A DNA stretch of 64,000 bases from Rosa chinensis (taxonomy: Eukaryota > Streptophyta > Magnoliopsida > Rosales > Rosaceae). Positions 11,546-22,965 of this stretch are shown here, one piece after another. Every line of letters begins with the position of its first letter. Within the stretch, counting starts at the first letter, position 1. The stretch covers positions 9,042,501-9,106,500 of the forward strand of contig NC_037092.1 of assembly GCF_002994745.2 (NCBI RefSeq), given 5' to 3'. The notes beneath the pieces are model-generated. The model did no database searches. It was not told the DNA's origin and saw nothing but the letters and a program-made list of their open reading frames with translations. A program made the translations under genes and the position numbers.

Positions 11546-12376
11546 ATGTATGTTGGGGTAACCATAAGGAGATACAGAGCTATTCAGGACGTTGGGAAAT
11601 TTATGATGTATGTTGGGATCATTGCCTACTACCAACTGATGCAAGTTTGCCAGGTACTACCAATATTTCATTTCCCTTCTGACATGCTGTTGTTAATCTT
11701 CTACGAGCACCAATTGGATTCTTTGACATGTCTAGTGGATTTCATATGTTCACCAAGAAGGATGGAATAAGATAACTGGCATGGAATTCTCTGATATGTT
11801 TAATGTATTTCATTTCTTCACTATAAAGCATAGAATAAGATGATCAACAAGAAAGATGCAACTATTTCCAAAAAAAAACTCATGGTTATTGGCATAGTAC
11901 ATGGTTTGCTTTTGGCTGTTTATGTATATCAGGACTAGCATATGTAGGGTGGGATGTTCAACTCTGTTCCTTCCTTAATAATTAGACTTCAATAGCTTGT
12001 TGGCTGTTTTTGCCTGAACTTAAGTGATGATATACTTTCAATTGAAATGATTTTCAAAACCCTGCATTAAGTGGAAATGTTGATATTTTTTATTGTCCTT
12101 TGGCATCTTATAATTTAAGATAGGTTACTTTGAAAGCTGTGGAATCGAGCTCCTTTTTCGTTTCTTTTTTAACCGCACAGTTTGCATTATTTTTGTATTT
12201 TCACAAATGCATATGTATGTGTTGAATATTCTCATTTCTGCCTTTTGTGGTAGTCTTGGCAATGTGATTTAGCATGACTGCTTGTACCCATTTGAAGATA
12301 TATTATTGTGTTGATCTTCTTCTATTTGCTCGTACAGGCTGAATATTTTCGTCAGTTGCTTAAACCTGTTACGTAG
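11546..12376 (+). CDS. Conserved-peptide uORF of SAC51 type, spliced
   Basis: Exons 11546-11653 and 12338-12376 join through a GT-AG intron to give a 48-residue peptide. It starts MYVGVTIRRYRAIQ and ends CQAEYFRQLLKPVT followed by TAG. The C-terminal motif resembles what I recall of the conserved uORF peptide of SAC51/SACL mRNAs. The uORF ends about 260 nt before the main start. By analogy the nascent peptide represses translation of the bHLH and thermospermine lifts the repression. The assignment rests on the motif and on the bHLH immediately downstream. Confidence 0.75.
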
Positions 12377-12634
12377 TCTAATATTGCGGACCTTGTGACT
12401 CTGGGATTTGGATAGACTGCTCTCCAGCTGTATTTATACATAAGAAGGCAGTGGTATTGATTGTGGTTGCTGTTAATTGGGAATTAGGCGGCTTTCCAGT
12501 AGCAGAATGGCAATAAGTTGATTTGCAAAACAGTCCTTTGTATTACTTAACGAATCTTTATCTAGTCGAAGTCGTAGTATCTTCTAATCAAGTTGAAACT
12601 CCACCTGTTCAGCTTTAATTACTTAGGATTTCTG

Positions 12635-13375
12635 ATGCAGAGTGACCAAGCATTTGACCCAAACAAGGCAGCACGGCCCTTTGCAAATCAAGTGGGTAAT
12701 AACTACATGCATATGCCTGTGGCATCTCCTTTTGGTACTGTTTTACCTCACGATGCAATGCACTACAAACCCTTCCATGGTGTTGAATTTCAAACCTCTG
12801 ACATTTGCCCAAAGAATTTCATAATCTTTGACCAGACTGATCATCGCAGTCAGATTATGTTCAATCCTGCAATTGCCCACAAAATTTCTGGTCCTGCCTT
12901 TGACATCTGTGCAGCTTACATGCAAGACAATTTGGGATTGATTGAGGGAAATAATGAGAATAGAGAAACATCTTCATCTCTGAAGGAGGATTCAGATGAT
13001 ATTGATGCATTGTTGAGCTTGGAAGATGAAGAAGAGCAAGAAGAATATGATGAGGAAGAGGTCAGTACAGCACGAACTCATGGAAACTATGGGAGTTCAT
13101 ACTCTGATTCTTGCTCCAGTTATGGTTTGAAAACCAGGAATGAAGGGCAGAATTTTTCACTTGAAAAAACTTCTGGCATTGGTAGCAGCAGCAGCAGCAG
13201 CTGCAACAGTGAAAGAAAACGAAAGAAAATGAAGAAGATGGTGAGAGCACTAAGAGGGATTGTACCTGGTGGGAATGAAATGAACACGGTTGCTGTTATA
13301 GATGAAGCTGTTCAGTACTTGAAGTCTCTCAAAGTCGAGATGCAGAAGCTTGGAGTTGGGAATTTGAATAACTAA
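12635..13375 (+). CDS. SAC51-like atypical bHLH transcription factor
   Basis: I start at the ATG at 12635 (MQSDQAFDPNK), giving 246 residues in one coding exon. The frame is open upstream but has no earlier ATG. The N-terminal half contains FIIFDQTDHRSQIMF, similar to the FVFDQ motif of the SAC51/bHLH143-145 group. An acidic stretch follows (SLEDEEEQEEYDEEE), then a Ser-rich linker, and a helix-loop-helix at about 193-243 (MVRALRGIVPGG...VIDEAVQYLKSLKVEMQKL). The basic region lacks the H-E-R residues that read an E-box, so the protein probably acts by dimerisation. In Arabidopsis, SACL proteins bind LHW and restrain vascular cell proliferation. Translation is likely controlled by the uORF at 11546-12376. 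An acceptor-like AG lies just after this ATG, so a different start cannot be excluded. Confidence 0.8.
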   Translation: MQSDQAFDPNKAARPFANQVGNNYMHMPVASPFGTVLPHDAMHYKPFHGVEFQTSDICPKNFIIFDQTDHRSQIMFNPAIAHKISGPAFDICAAYMQDNLGLIEGNNENRETSSSLKEDSDDIDALLSLEDEEEQEEYDEEEVSTARTHGNYGSSYSDSCSSYGLKTRNEGQNFSLEKTSGIGSSSSSSCNSERKRKKMKKMVRALRGIVPGGNEMNTVAVIDEAVQYLKSLKVEMQKLGVGNLNN

Positions 13376-14773
13376 GATGGAACCTGCAATGGTGGTAATA
13401 TTAGGTTTCTGTGCTTTCTGGAGCTTCTACTGGAAACTTAATCTCCTCATTAATGGTCAGATTGAAGATATTTGCTTTGCTTTGTAATATGAATACTCAT
13501 TTTCTTGTTTTCACTTAATTTTCAATGGCATGTTGCAGCTACCAACTGCTATGTAAAACTATGCACCCTTTTCTCCAGCCTTGACTGGTTAATCAAATTT
13601 CATTAAGTTAGTATATTTGAAGTTCCATCGTTTCTTATAGATATCCGAGTTATTGTGGGAACAGGTTCACTGTCATTACTCACTTCTGTATCGCCTATTC
13701 ATCTGTTTGAATTCCAGAGACATGAATATCGTGGAGATACATGCATGGTGCATTGTTGTATTGCCCGGCATAACCAATAAGCATTCATGTGTGTGGCACA
13801 CTAGTGTAATACATCATCCATTTGTATTTGGTGCTGGATTTATCTAAGCTCCTTTTTCAAAGGCCAGGTTGCTTTATGTGAGCATGACTTACTCAAATCT
13901 GTGTCACCATCTTGGTTTCTTATACTTTAAATCCATCCATGTATGCTTTACATTATCTTTTAGGTGCTGCTATTGTAGGGACATGGATGTATGGTGCTTT
14001 TGTGTCCTATTCATCCGTATGTTGAAACCCCACTGAAGACTATAGGCGCTTGTGTTAGTGGAGCACCATTGAAGACTTTTCTCGAGTTTTTCCACTACTG
14101 CCATTTCTTGCTTGCTAATGGCGCCTTTAGTCCCCACTCTGAAATCAATTTTGTCAAGTTGGGGATGTCTTTACTCTTTAATACCCATCATCCCAACAGT
14201 GCTCGTGTTTTCTGGTAATTTTGTTCTTGGCTTTTTCCCATCCATCTATGTACTTTATTTCCTATTGAGATTTGAAGTAACTTTAAGAAAAACGAAATTT
14301 TTTTGCTGAAATGTTGTTGAAAATATATGGCCCATTACAGTTGGAGCTAATGTAGTATCTGTGACTCAACAGAATGCAGAGTGAGGGCAAGAAGATGCAG
14401 AATGATCTGTATCTGCTGTTTAATTAGGCCACTTTTATTTGATTGTCTATGTTATTAAAACTTTGAAACAGTAAATACTAAATTCATGTCTGCGAACCCT
14501 CGAACCGTCCAATCCCCAAAGGACATGGGCATTATCAGATCAATAAGAAACCCTTTTAGCTAATAACTCAACAGCTAGGAGTATCTGATATACAGAGGTG
14601 ATTGCACCGATTGAGTGATTAGGAACAAAACGATAAAAATAACTAATTTATTAATAAGTTGGGCTAAATTGAGTACAATTAAAAATAAAAGAGAAAAGCG
14701 AACTAAATTTTCCTACACAAAATCCTCATAACCAAACCACTAAATTACCAACTTTAAGCCACCAAACCAATCT
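13376..14773. other. Tail-to-tail intergenic region
   Basis: Lies between the bHLH gene (plus) and the beta-xylosidase (minus), both ending here. It must hold both 3' untranslated regions. No further gene or repeat was recognised. Confidence 0.5.
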
Positions 14774-17700
14774 CTACACAAGGTTAACTTGGAGAGGGAA
14801 TGTAACCAGATCGTCTCCGAGCGAAATGGTGTGGCTGCCTGATGGTAAAAGATTATAAGCTGTATAATCAATAATTCCCAAGCTCTTGTAAACATTGAAG
14901 ACAAATTTGACTTTCTCAGTCTTGCCAGCCTCAACAAACACCCTCTGAAACCCAATAACCTGCTTAGCATGTGTAGAGGCAATGCCACTTGGGGGTTTAG
15001 AGTAAACTAAAATGACTTCACCTCCATCCCTTCCACCCACATTTCGTACTTCAACCTCAAACTCGAAATCATATTGGCAGTCCAAGTCATCAATGAGGAC
15101 TGAAGGGCAAGCTGGTTTCTTTTCCCCTTGTTTGTACTCCAAGTCACGGCAGTGTTGGGTCTTCTCCAACTTAATGTCTACAGATCTCTTTGCAGATAGT
15201 ATAGTGTAGTTGAATTTGGTGTAGCTAAGACCATATCCAAATGGGTAAACTGTGGATCCATTGTAGAACTTGTATGTACGACCAGGATATCCTAAGCTAT
15301 CAATTGGCCTCAATGGCATGGAGGTTAAGGGTAGCATATCCACATAATCAGCTGGGTACCATGTAAGAGGTAATCTTCCACCTGCAACATAGTGAACAAA
15401 CAAGTGTTATTAATTATGAACAAACCAGTGCTAATAATTATGAGTTTGTCACATCAAAGGTGAATCCTCAAGCATTATTGATACTTACCCGGATTGTAAT
15501 GTCCAAAAACAACATCTGCAATGGCACGGCCACCTTGCTCACCAGGGTATCCAGCCCACAAAATGGCTTTGATGTTATCATTGTTCTTGGCAAAGTTGAT
15601 ATCAACACCCCCTGCAGACAATATCACAAGAATTACCGGACCTTTTGACACTTGAGCAACTTGGTTGATGAATTGGGTTTGATACCCCGGGAGAAGAAGA
15701 TCAGTCCTGTCCAAGCTCTCAGCCTCAACTGATAAGTCTAATCCAGCAAAAATTATTGTCACATCAGCTTCCTTTGCAGCTTGCATGGCTGGGAATATCA
15801 GGCTCTCATTTGGACACTTAACATCACATCCCACTTCATACTTCACTTCTCCATATTTCGAAAAAGCATCAAGAGGTGAGATGAACTTGCAAGGAATACC
15901 TGCACACGGTAAAAATGTATAGTTCCTTAGAGTGAACTACAATTTTGGTGTTAAAATAATTTTATTGTAAAACAGTTAGAAAACATTATAATCTTCAATA
16001 TACCTGCATAATTTCCAATCATAGCTGTAGTAGCATTGGCATGAGGCCCGACCACGGCCAATTTCTTGATCTTGTAAGAGTTGACAGGCAAAGTTTCATT
16101 GGCATTTTTTAGTAAAACAATTCCTTCTTTGGCTGCTTCTCTTGCCAATTCAATGTGTTCTTGGGAGCACACATCTTTCTTGCCAAGTGAGTTGTAAATA
16201 GGGTTTCCATCAAAAAAGCCTAGCCTCATAAGTACCACATAAAGCTGCTTCAAAGAATTGTCTATTTCTTTAACCTTCACCTTCCCTTGTTTCACAGCAG
16301 ACTCGGTGAAATTAGGGTAGTAGACTCCACAGTCCAAATCCATCCCTATAGTAATGTAATATAGATATTAGTTAATTGAACTCGGATATGTTAATTAAAA
16401 CCAAAAGCTAGAGATTAGCTCATCCACAAAGAATCCGAATATTTAACTCTTGATAGGAAATTGCAAATTAAGACCATAAACATGACTATATATAGGAGAA
16501 TAGGATAAAATATATCTGATGCTACCAGCAGCTATTGTCTTTTATAGAATGAGCCATAAATGTGAATCCATACAGCAACTGCATGCAAGAACGAAAAGCT
16601 AGAAGTTGGATGAGTTATGCCAAAGATTAACCTGCTTTTAATGCTTGTGCAGAAGCTTCCACTCCAGTGTCACCAAGCCATTTATGGCCATTCACCATTA
16701 CTTCTAGAGAGTCACAATCTGAGACAATGTATCTACAAAACAAATAAAAATTAAGATGGTTAATTGCATTATAGGTTGCAGAGAAAATTGAATTAAGTTT
16801 AAAATTTTAAATTAAATACTACAAATCATACCCATGAAGGTCCCATTCTCCTCTAATGGTATCTTTCAAGAGCTTTGTATCAGCACAAGCTGGTATTCCA
16901 TTAATCCTGTTGTAGGAGCACATTACACTACTAACATCACCATCTTTAACACACATCTCAAATGGTTTAAGGAAAGTCTCTGACATATCTTGCTCCGTAA
17001 CCTTTTGATCAAAAAGTAAAGAACAAATTTTAGAAACTTCATCAATATGTAACATATAGAAATGTAGCAACTCATGTGTTCAAATACAGTCACCTGGGCA
17101 TCAAAATGGTAACGATCCACACCAAGCCAGTTATCAACATCATAGGCAGCATAGTGCTTGCAGCAAGAGGAGACCTTAAGAGGCCTAGAGTTCAAGTCTG
17201 CAAAATTCTCTGTACCCTTAACATCTTGCAAGCCTCGGACATAGTTTATAGCATAAGCTCCAACAACATAAGGGTCTTCACCGGGCGTCTCTGTGGCTCT
17301 TCCCCACCTTGGATCCCTCACTACATTTATATTGGGACTCCAATATGTCAATCCACCCTTTCCTAGGTTGTACATGGCTCTTGCTTCTGTTGAAACAACC
17401 TGAAATAAAATAAATAATTCAGCTAACGTAAATCACATCATAAATTAACAAAATCTAAGCTACTTAAAGAGGAAACATGATTTCGGAGCCTATAAATGAT
17501 CGAGTAAACATCTAATATAGGATTCCATCAGTTGTGAATCACTGTTAAAATATGCAAAGCATGCATTTGCTTGCCCTAGTTTTTTTGCTAAAGTTCGTTT
17601 CCATCTACGCTACTGATGATATACAGTAGCATGTTATATATACATATATATTTGTGTACGAAATTTTTTTATGTAAATATATCTTCTCCAACCAGAAACA

Positions 17701-18208
17701 AAGAAGATGAGTAATTAACGTAGGCATCATGGGTGTATTTCAAATATACCTGGCCAATCTCCTTCCACAAGGACTCGTTGAATGACGCGGCGGTGAGAAT
17801 GACAGGGGGGAAGCTTGTTGCACCGGGAACAACATCATCAAAGTACGTACCCGGACCGACATTGGATACACCGTGGAGTGCCTCAGACCACCACTCGTAC
17901 TTGGGCAAGCCTAGTCTAGGCACCCCAGCTGCTTTGTTTCCGAGCTGCTGCACTTTCTCTGCCAAGGTCATCCTATCCACCAAGTCTTTGACCCTAGCAT
18001 CGTACGGCAAGGCTGAGTCGCAGAAGGCAAAGTCAGATATGTTCAGGCCGATGTTGGAGTACCTTGACGGATCACACACAATGGTAAAGTTAGTGGCTCC
18101 ATTGGTGGAAACACTTGTAGAGTTGAGAAGTTTTCTTCCAGCATTAGAAGAAACGAAGAAAGAAGAGGCAATGGAAAAATAAACGAGCAAACTGACAATG
18201 GTAGCCAT
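14774..18208 (-). CDS. GH3 beta-D-xylosidase / alpha-L-arabinofuranosidase (BXL type)
   Basis: Seven exons on the minus strand, all GT-AG and in phase: 18208-17750, 17399-17094, 17001-16832, 16732-16632, 16345-16004, 15899-15489, 15381-14774. They give 798 residues. A signal peptide (about 1-23) leads to the apoplast. The GH3 N-terminal barrel carries the family markers [27 protein letters not shown] and YIVSDCDS, whose first Asp (D317) is the expected nucleophile. The GH3 C-terminal domain ([21 protein letters not shown]) and a Fn3-like domain ([13 protein letters not shown]) follow. Plant members trim xylose and arabinose from xylan, arabinan and arabinoxylan during wall remodelling. The frame is intact. 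A TATA box lies about 55 nt upstream, inside a 183-bp segment repeated three times and abutting a copia element. A 5' relic of the same gene lies at 42.6 kb. Confidence 0.93.
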
Positions 18209-18247
18209 GATTACTCCTCTCTCAAGCTAGGTGACGATGAAAATACC

Positions 18248-18796
18248 AAGCTACATATATACCTATATATAGTAGTTGAGTGAAATGTGTTTGTTTTCTA
18301 AATATCAGATAAAATATTTCAAACGGATTCATTTAGATAATTGGATAAGTTTTCCATATCTCTAACATTGTTTCAATTCAGTAAGGTAAGCTAATATCAT
18401 GAGTTAAATGAAAAGAGGATATTTGGCTAAAAGCTACATATATACCCATATATAGTAGTTTAGTGAGATATGTTTGTTTTCTAAATATCAGATAAAATAT
18501 TTCAAACGGAGTCATTTAGATAATTGGATAAGTTTTCCATATCTCTAACATTGTTTCAATTCAGTAAGGTAAGCTACTATCACGAGTTAAATGAAAAGGG
18601 GATATTTAGCTTAAAGCTACATATGTACCTATATATAGTAGTTTAGTGAGATATGTTTATTTTCTAAATATCAGATAAAATATTTCAAACGGATTCATTT
18701 AGATAATTGGATAAGTTTTCTATATCTCTAACATTGTTTCAATTCAGTAAGGTAAGCTAATATCATGAGTTAAATGAAAAGATGATATTTAGCTGA
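18248..18796. repeat. 183-bp tandem triplication of BXL promoter plus LTR tip
   Basis: Units begin with AAGCTACATA at 18248, 18431 and 18614. Each holds the TATA region, ATCAGATAAAATATTTCAAACGG and a tail TTAAATGAAAAGA.. ending near GGCT. That tail is the target-site duplication (TTAAA) plus the terminal 20 bp of the copia LTR. Units 1 and 2 therefore carry a copy of the LTR end, and unit 3 runs into the real LTR at 18775. The triplication must have followed the retrotransposon insertion. Confidence 0.9.
18263..18272 (-). promoter_or_regulatory. TATA box of the beta-xylosidase gene
   Basis: CTATATATAG-type motif on the minus strand about 55 nt upstream of the ATG, giving a predicted short leader. 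The same motif recurs in the next two 183-bp units, at about 18446 and 18629, so there are three potential core promoters in tandem. Confidence 0.55.
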
Positions 18797-20230
18797 ATGA
18801 ACATTGTATTTGTATTCAATCACATAACAAAAATATATACAGATTACAAGAGAGAGTTCTTATTCTACAAGAAAGCTATCTCTACAATTAAGGAGAATCA
18901 ATCACTACGGTCAAGGAGAGAATAAGGCAACAGATAACTATGCCAATCTAATTTTGTCACTCATACTTTGTACTTTGGACCAATGTTCCCCATATTTATT
19001 GTGATGGTTTTTTGGCACTAATCTGTTTTTCTTTTTTTCTTTTTTAGGGAAAACAAAAAGATCCAAAAGCTTTTTGCATAAAATCAGTACTCATAAACCT
19101 TTTACTCTCCATCTCCGTTACTTTCATTCAACTCACAGTCTCCATCATCGTTCCAGTTTCACCGCGATCTCTCTCTCCCTCTCTCAGACTCACCGCCAAA
19201 TCTCCACCGTGGTTGATTTGTTGTCTCACATTTTTCGAATCCTTATAGCTGTTCACTTTCTCAAGATTCATCTCTTATAACCTATGGGCTTTATCTCCGG
19301 AGATGATTTCTCCATTGCTGGCAATCCGTCCGTCTCTCTCTCTCTCTCCCTCAATTTCACACTCGTCGCAACATTCAATTTCAAATCCTTATAGAATTTA
19401 TGGGCTTTATTTCATAAGATAGATTGCTCCTTGACGAAATCCTAGAGTCCTCCTTCCTCTTTGGGACAATTTATTTCTCTCAATCTTCTCATTAGTCTTA
19501 AAATGTTGGGCCTTTTCTGCTCAAGTATGTGTATGGCTTTTTCTGAAATTAGAAAGGATTTTGGGCAAATTCAATAGTTTTGGTAAGTTTCTGTTGATAA
19601 TTGCAGATGGCCAGGTATATATTTTGCCTTGTTTCATTTTTTTAATTATGCAGAGAGTAATTTTATTGACACATAGCTGGGATTAAGAAATAGGCTGCTC
19701 AAGTGACTATTGGTTTGGCACAGATTTGCATTCTCGTTGAAATCTTTTTTTTTTTTTTTTAATGTAAATGAGAGTATAAGAGGAAGTTTTGATGAAAATA
19801 TTTAACAAAAAAAAAACTGCAAGGTGTGTATTAACTACATAGATATGTGTGAATAAAATTTCTCTTATGCAAATAGAGTGCCAACTTGTTTCATTTTGAC
19901 TAAAATGCTTGGATTTGAATCTACCCTTAATTGATATGCAAAACTGCAATGGTTGGAGAGTGAACCTAATGTGACAATCCTGTGTAAAGATTGCATTGAT
20001 GGGTTTCTTGGTTCAATTGAGAAAGACGTATCTAATGTGTTTGTAAATTGGGTTAAGAGCAATCAGATCAAAACTGTAAGAGTTTACCAAACCCTGAAAG
20101 TGTTTGTTTGCTTGTGAGTCTTTGCAATTTGTATTTTGTATGTTTTAGGTCGTTGGTGGCTTTTGATTATTTGTTGTTTCTGTCTGATTTTGTAAGTTAC
20201 TGTTTCTGAAGATCTTAGTGCTAGGGATAT

Positions 20231-20251
20231 GCACACACACACGCGCGCGCG

Positions 20252-20297
<46 letters not shown>

Positions 20298-20312
20298 CAC
20301 GTGTGTGTGTGT
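20231..20312. repeat. Compound CA/CG/TA/GT microsatellite
   Basis: Runs of (CA)n, (CG)n, (CA)n, (TA)n, (CA)n and (GT)n follow each other, with alternating purine-pyrimidine throughout. Such tracts are highly mutable and can adopt cruciform or Z-DNA. Confidence 0.95.
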
Positions 20313-21857
20313 TGGATTTTCGCAGTATGTGAATAAATGTTCTCCATACTTCAGTTCTTTTAATTAGATAGCTCAAATGTTGGGGAAAGAAGAAAGAGAA
20401 ACAATAGCTCATAGTGGTAAGAATGCTTTGTGAGGATGTATATAAAAGCTTTACATTTTTCTTTTCAGTTCAGTGAGTAATAAGGCTAGACTGTGCCAAT
20501 TATCTCCTCTCTCTTTTTCATCCTTCAAGCTTTTCTTGGTTTGAAATAATCTCGGGCTAACTCTCTCTTTGGTTAACTCTAACGTATCAGGTTACAAGCA
20601 ATAATCCAGGTTGCCATTAGCGTCATCTTTGTTGCCGGTGAGTTATTCTAGTCTAATTTACTTTGCTTCCTTGTGTTTGCCTGGTTCTTCAAATTTCCAT
20701 ACTAGTATTTTAATAAGAATTTATAGTGTGAAAAACAGAGCTCAAGTAATTAGAAATTGACCTCATAAAGCTTGGAATTTTGAAGCATTAGTGTTGAAAT
20801 TGCTGAGACAATTTCTTTATAATGCAGCTGTTCACTCAGAAAGGACTAACTATTGGGTGCTTTCCGCGTAGACGTCCATTTTGGGAAAGCTTAGTAATTG
20901 TAAGTCAATGCATTCTTAGCATATTATCTTATGGGATTTTGGCTCAATCATCTAATTCCGTATTGCAGTAGATTTAGTTCTACTATTTTTTGGTGTAACA
21001 TTTACTTTTGACTTTATATCAATCTCTCGGCTTTGTAGTATCCACTTTTGCATGTTAGCCAGGATTATGATCTAAAAACTATTGGAAGGAATAACATACA
21101 GTGTGATGTACTGTGAGGATTGTGGAACCACAATGCTTTGCTAAAGTTTGTGTTGAATGTATTTATTTTTGTTGTATTGTTCTAGAATCAGCATTGGTAA
21201 TTTCTTATATATGTAAAGATGTTCTATGGGTAAAGCACATGGTTGAGAATGTTTGTATGGACTATTGAGCTCCTTCCTCCTCCTTTATGGATTCACTACA
21301 ATTTGGATGTAAATATGATGCCTTGAAATTTCAAATGCATCCAGCACCTGATATGTAACTTTTCAGTTATTATATTTGTAAAGTACTGCTAATAAGCATG
21401 TTAACACATATTTATGCTACTTATGTACCTATTACTTGTTGTTGTAAAGTGTTGATAACATACATTTATTAATTTAAAATTAATTTTCATATATACTATA
21501 TATTGGAGAAAGATTAAAAAATAAAAATTAATATTTTATAATTAGACACGAAATTAATTTGGGGCACAAATAGTATTGCATTTGGTGGGTAAAAATGATT
21601 CAAAAATAGCAATGAACTATTTTCGTCGCCAATAAAGTCAAATTTGGCGGTAGCAAAAAAATTTGGGGCAAAAAAAAAAAATAGGAGAGTAAGATTTGCA
21701 TTCCTCAAATTCCTCAAATTGTAATATGCACTCGTACTATCTACATTTAATATATTTTATGCTTCTTACAACCTCACTTCCTGTTTTGCCCTTTCATTTT
21801 TTTTTATTTACCAAAAATTAAATTAACTCTCAGTTTACTAGTGGGGATCTGAGAGTC

Positions 21858-22150
21858 TTGGCCACACTGGCTTCTCATACGACGCACTCCCTCAGCTCTT
21901 CGCCGTCTTCTATGGTGGAATCCGTCTGCTTTCTGAATGGAGGGTTAAGCATTTCTCAAATTAAACCAAAGTGGCCCAGTATGTCATTTGATAGATGTGA
22001 TATTCGTCAACATTCCAAGCGATCTACTGGAGATTTTCAAATGTCACCGAATTCCATTAACCAAGATGCTGAGAGCTTCCTCATTAATGCCATCAATATG
22101 AGTTTCTTAGAACCGTTAATTCCAACTCATATCGTTCCTTTTGGAAGATA
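21858..22150 (+). pseudogene. MinE (plastid division factor) fragment, first exon region
   Basis: The frame contains GDFQMSPNSINQDAESF and LINAINMSFLE, which match the region of plant plastid MinE upstream of its core (INxAIN-M-FF). MinE places the plastid division ring together with MinD. After SFLE the sequence departs from the family and stops at 22150, so the fragment cannot make MinE. A second MinE piece lies 700 bp downstream across an inserted BZR1/BES1 exon. Confidence 0.65.
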
Positions 22151-22514
22151 ATCTTGTAGGAACAGATTGAGCAATCTCTTCTATTTCATTGCAAAAATAT
22201 TTCTTTTCTATAGTAGAATATCTTTTTCTGTTCTGGTTCTACTCAGGATCTGAAATCTGTCACAAAAGGCTATGTCTGTAGATCATATTGGATATGCGCA
22301 ATTTTCATGATTTGATAAGTTATTGATGAGAAGGCTGTGATTTGTTCATGCATTTTTTGTTTTCTCATTGGTGATGAGATCTGTATGAATCTCTATTGAT
22401 TCAAAGTATATTAATGTGTTGAAATCCGAATGATAGACAAGTTTTGATGATTTAGCTTTCAATTGAGCACTCTTTATTCACATAAATCTTATTGTTTGAT
22501 TATTTCGCATACAG

Positions 22515-22853
22515 GGATGCAAGCCACCAATTGAAATTGCAGGCACTCCCACAAATACCAGTGCGCATTCATCTATGCAACCAAGCCCACAATCCTCATC
22601 GTTCCCAAGTCCCATGCCGTCCTACCATGCTAGTCCATCATCCTCCTCCTTTCCGAGCCCAACTCGGTTTAATGGAAACCCCTCCTCTTACCATTAAAAC
22701 CTTTTCTCTTACCTTCTTCAATTCCCGCATAACTTGGCTTCCATTCCTATAGATCTTCGTCCTCTTTGAATTTCCAATAGTGTTCCTGTTACTCCACCTC
22801 TTTCTTCTCCAACCTCTAGAGGATCAAAGCGGAAACCTGACTGGGAATCCCTT
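22515..22853 (+). pseudogene. BZR1/BES1 brassinosteroid transcription factor exon fragment
   Basis: After an acceptor at 22511-22514 the frame reads [30 protein letters not shown] and [14 protein letters not shown]. These are the start of the second exon of plant BZR1/BES1 genes. After further stops, PVTPPLSSPTSRGSKRKPDW also matches. The sequence has in-frame stops (for example TAA just after SSYH), so it is a dead copy. It joins a MinE fragment at about 22853 without an intervening intron. Confidence 0.85.
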
Positions 22854-22965
22854 ACTATCAAATATAGCCAAGCAGCTAGTGCTTGAAGATGATCCTCTTC
22901 TCTGACAGATGTGTAGTTAGTGATGAGGATAAACGGAAGATTGTCAACAATGGTGGTCTCCTTGG
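22854..22965 (+). pseudogene. MinE fragment, second part
   Basis: After an IAKQ motif the frame reads LKMILFSDRCVVSDEDKRKI, the conserved centre of plant plastid MinE (R-I-A-K-Q-R-L-K-M-I-L-F-S-D-R-C). The following VNNGGLLG diverges. It lies downstream of the BZR1/BES1 exon and in the same orientation as the first MinE piece, as expected if BZR1/BES1 DNA was inserted within a captured MinE gene. Confidence 0.8.

Larger units (their letters stand above)
10088..12634 (+). promoter_or_regulatory. Long leader of SAC51-like bHLH gene with uORFs
   Basis: The region between the upstream repeats and the bHLH start behaves as a long transcribed leader with at least one intron (11654-12337). It carries at least two candidate uORFs (11011-11067, and the spliced 11546-12376). 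In Arabidopsis, SAC51-family mRNAs have several uORFs, and thermospermine relieves the repression caused by a conserved one. The transcription start cannot be fixed from sequence; about 10090-10130 is likely. Confidence 0.55.
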
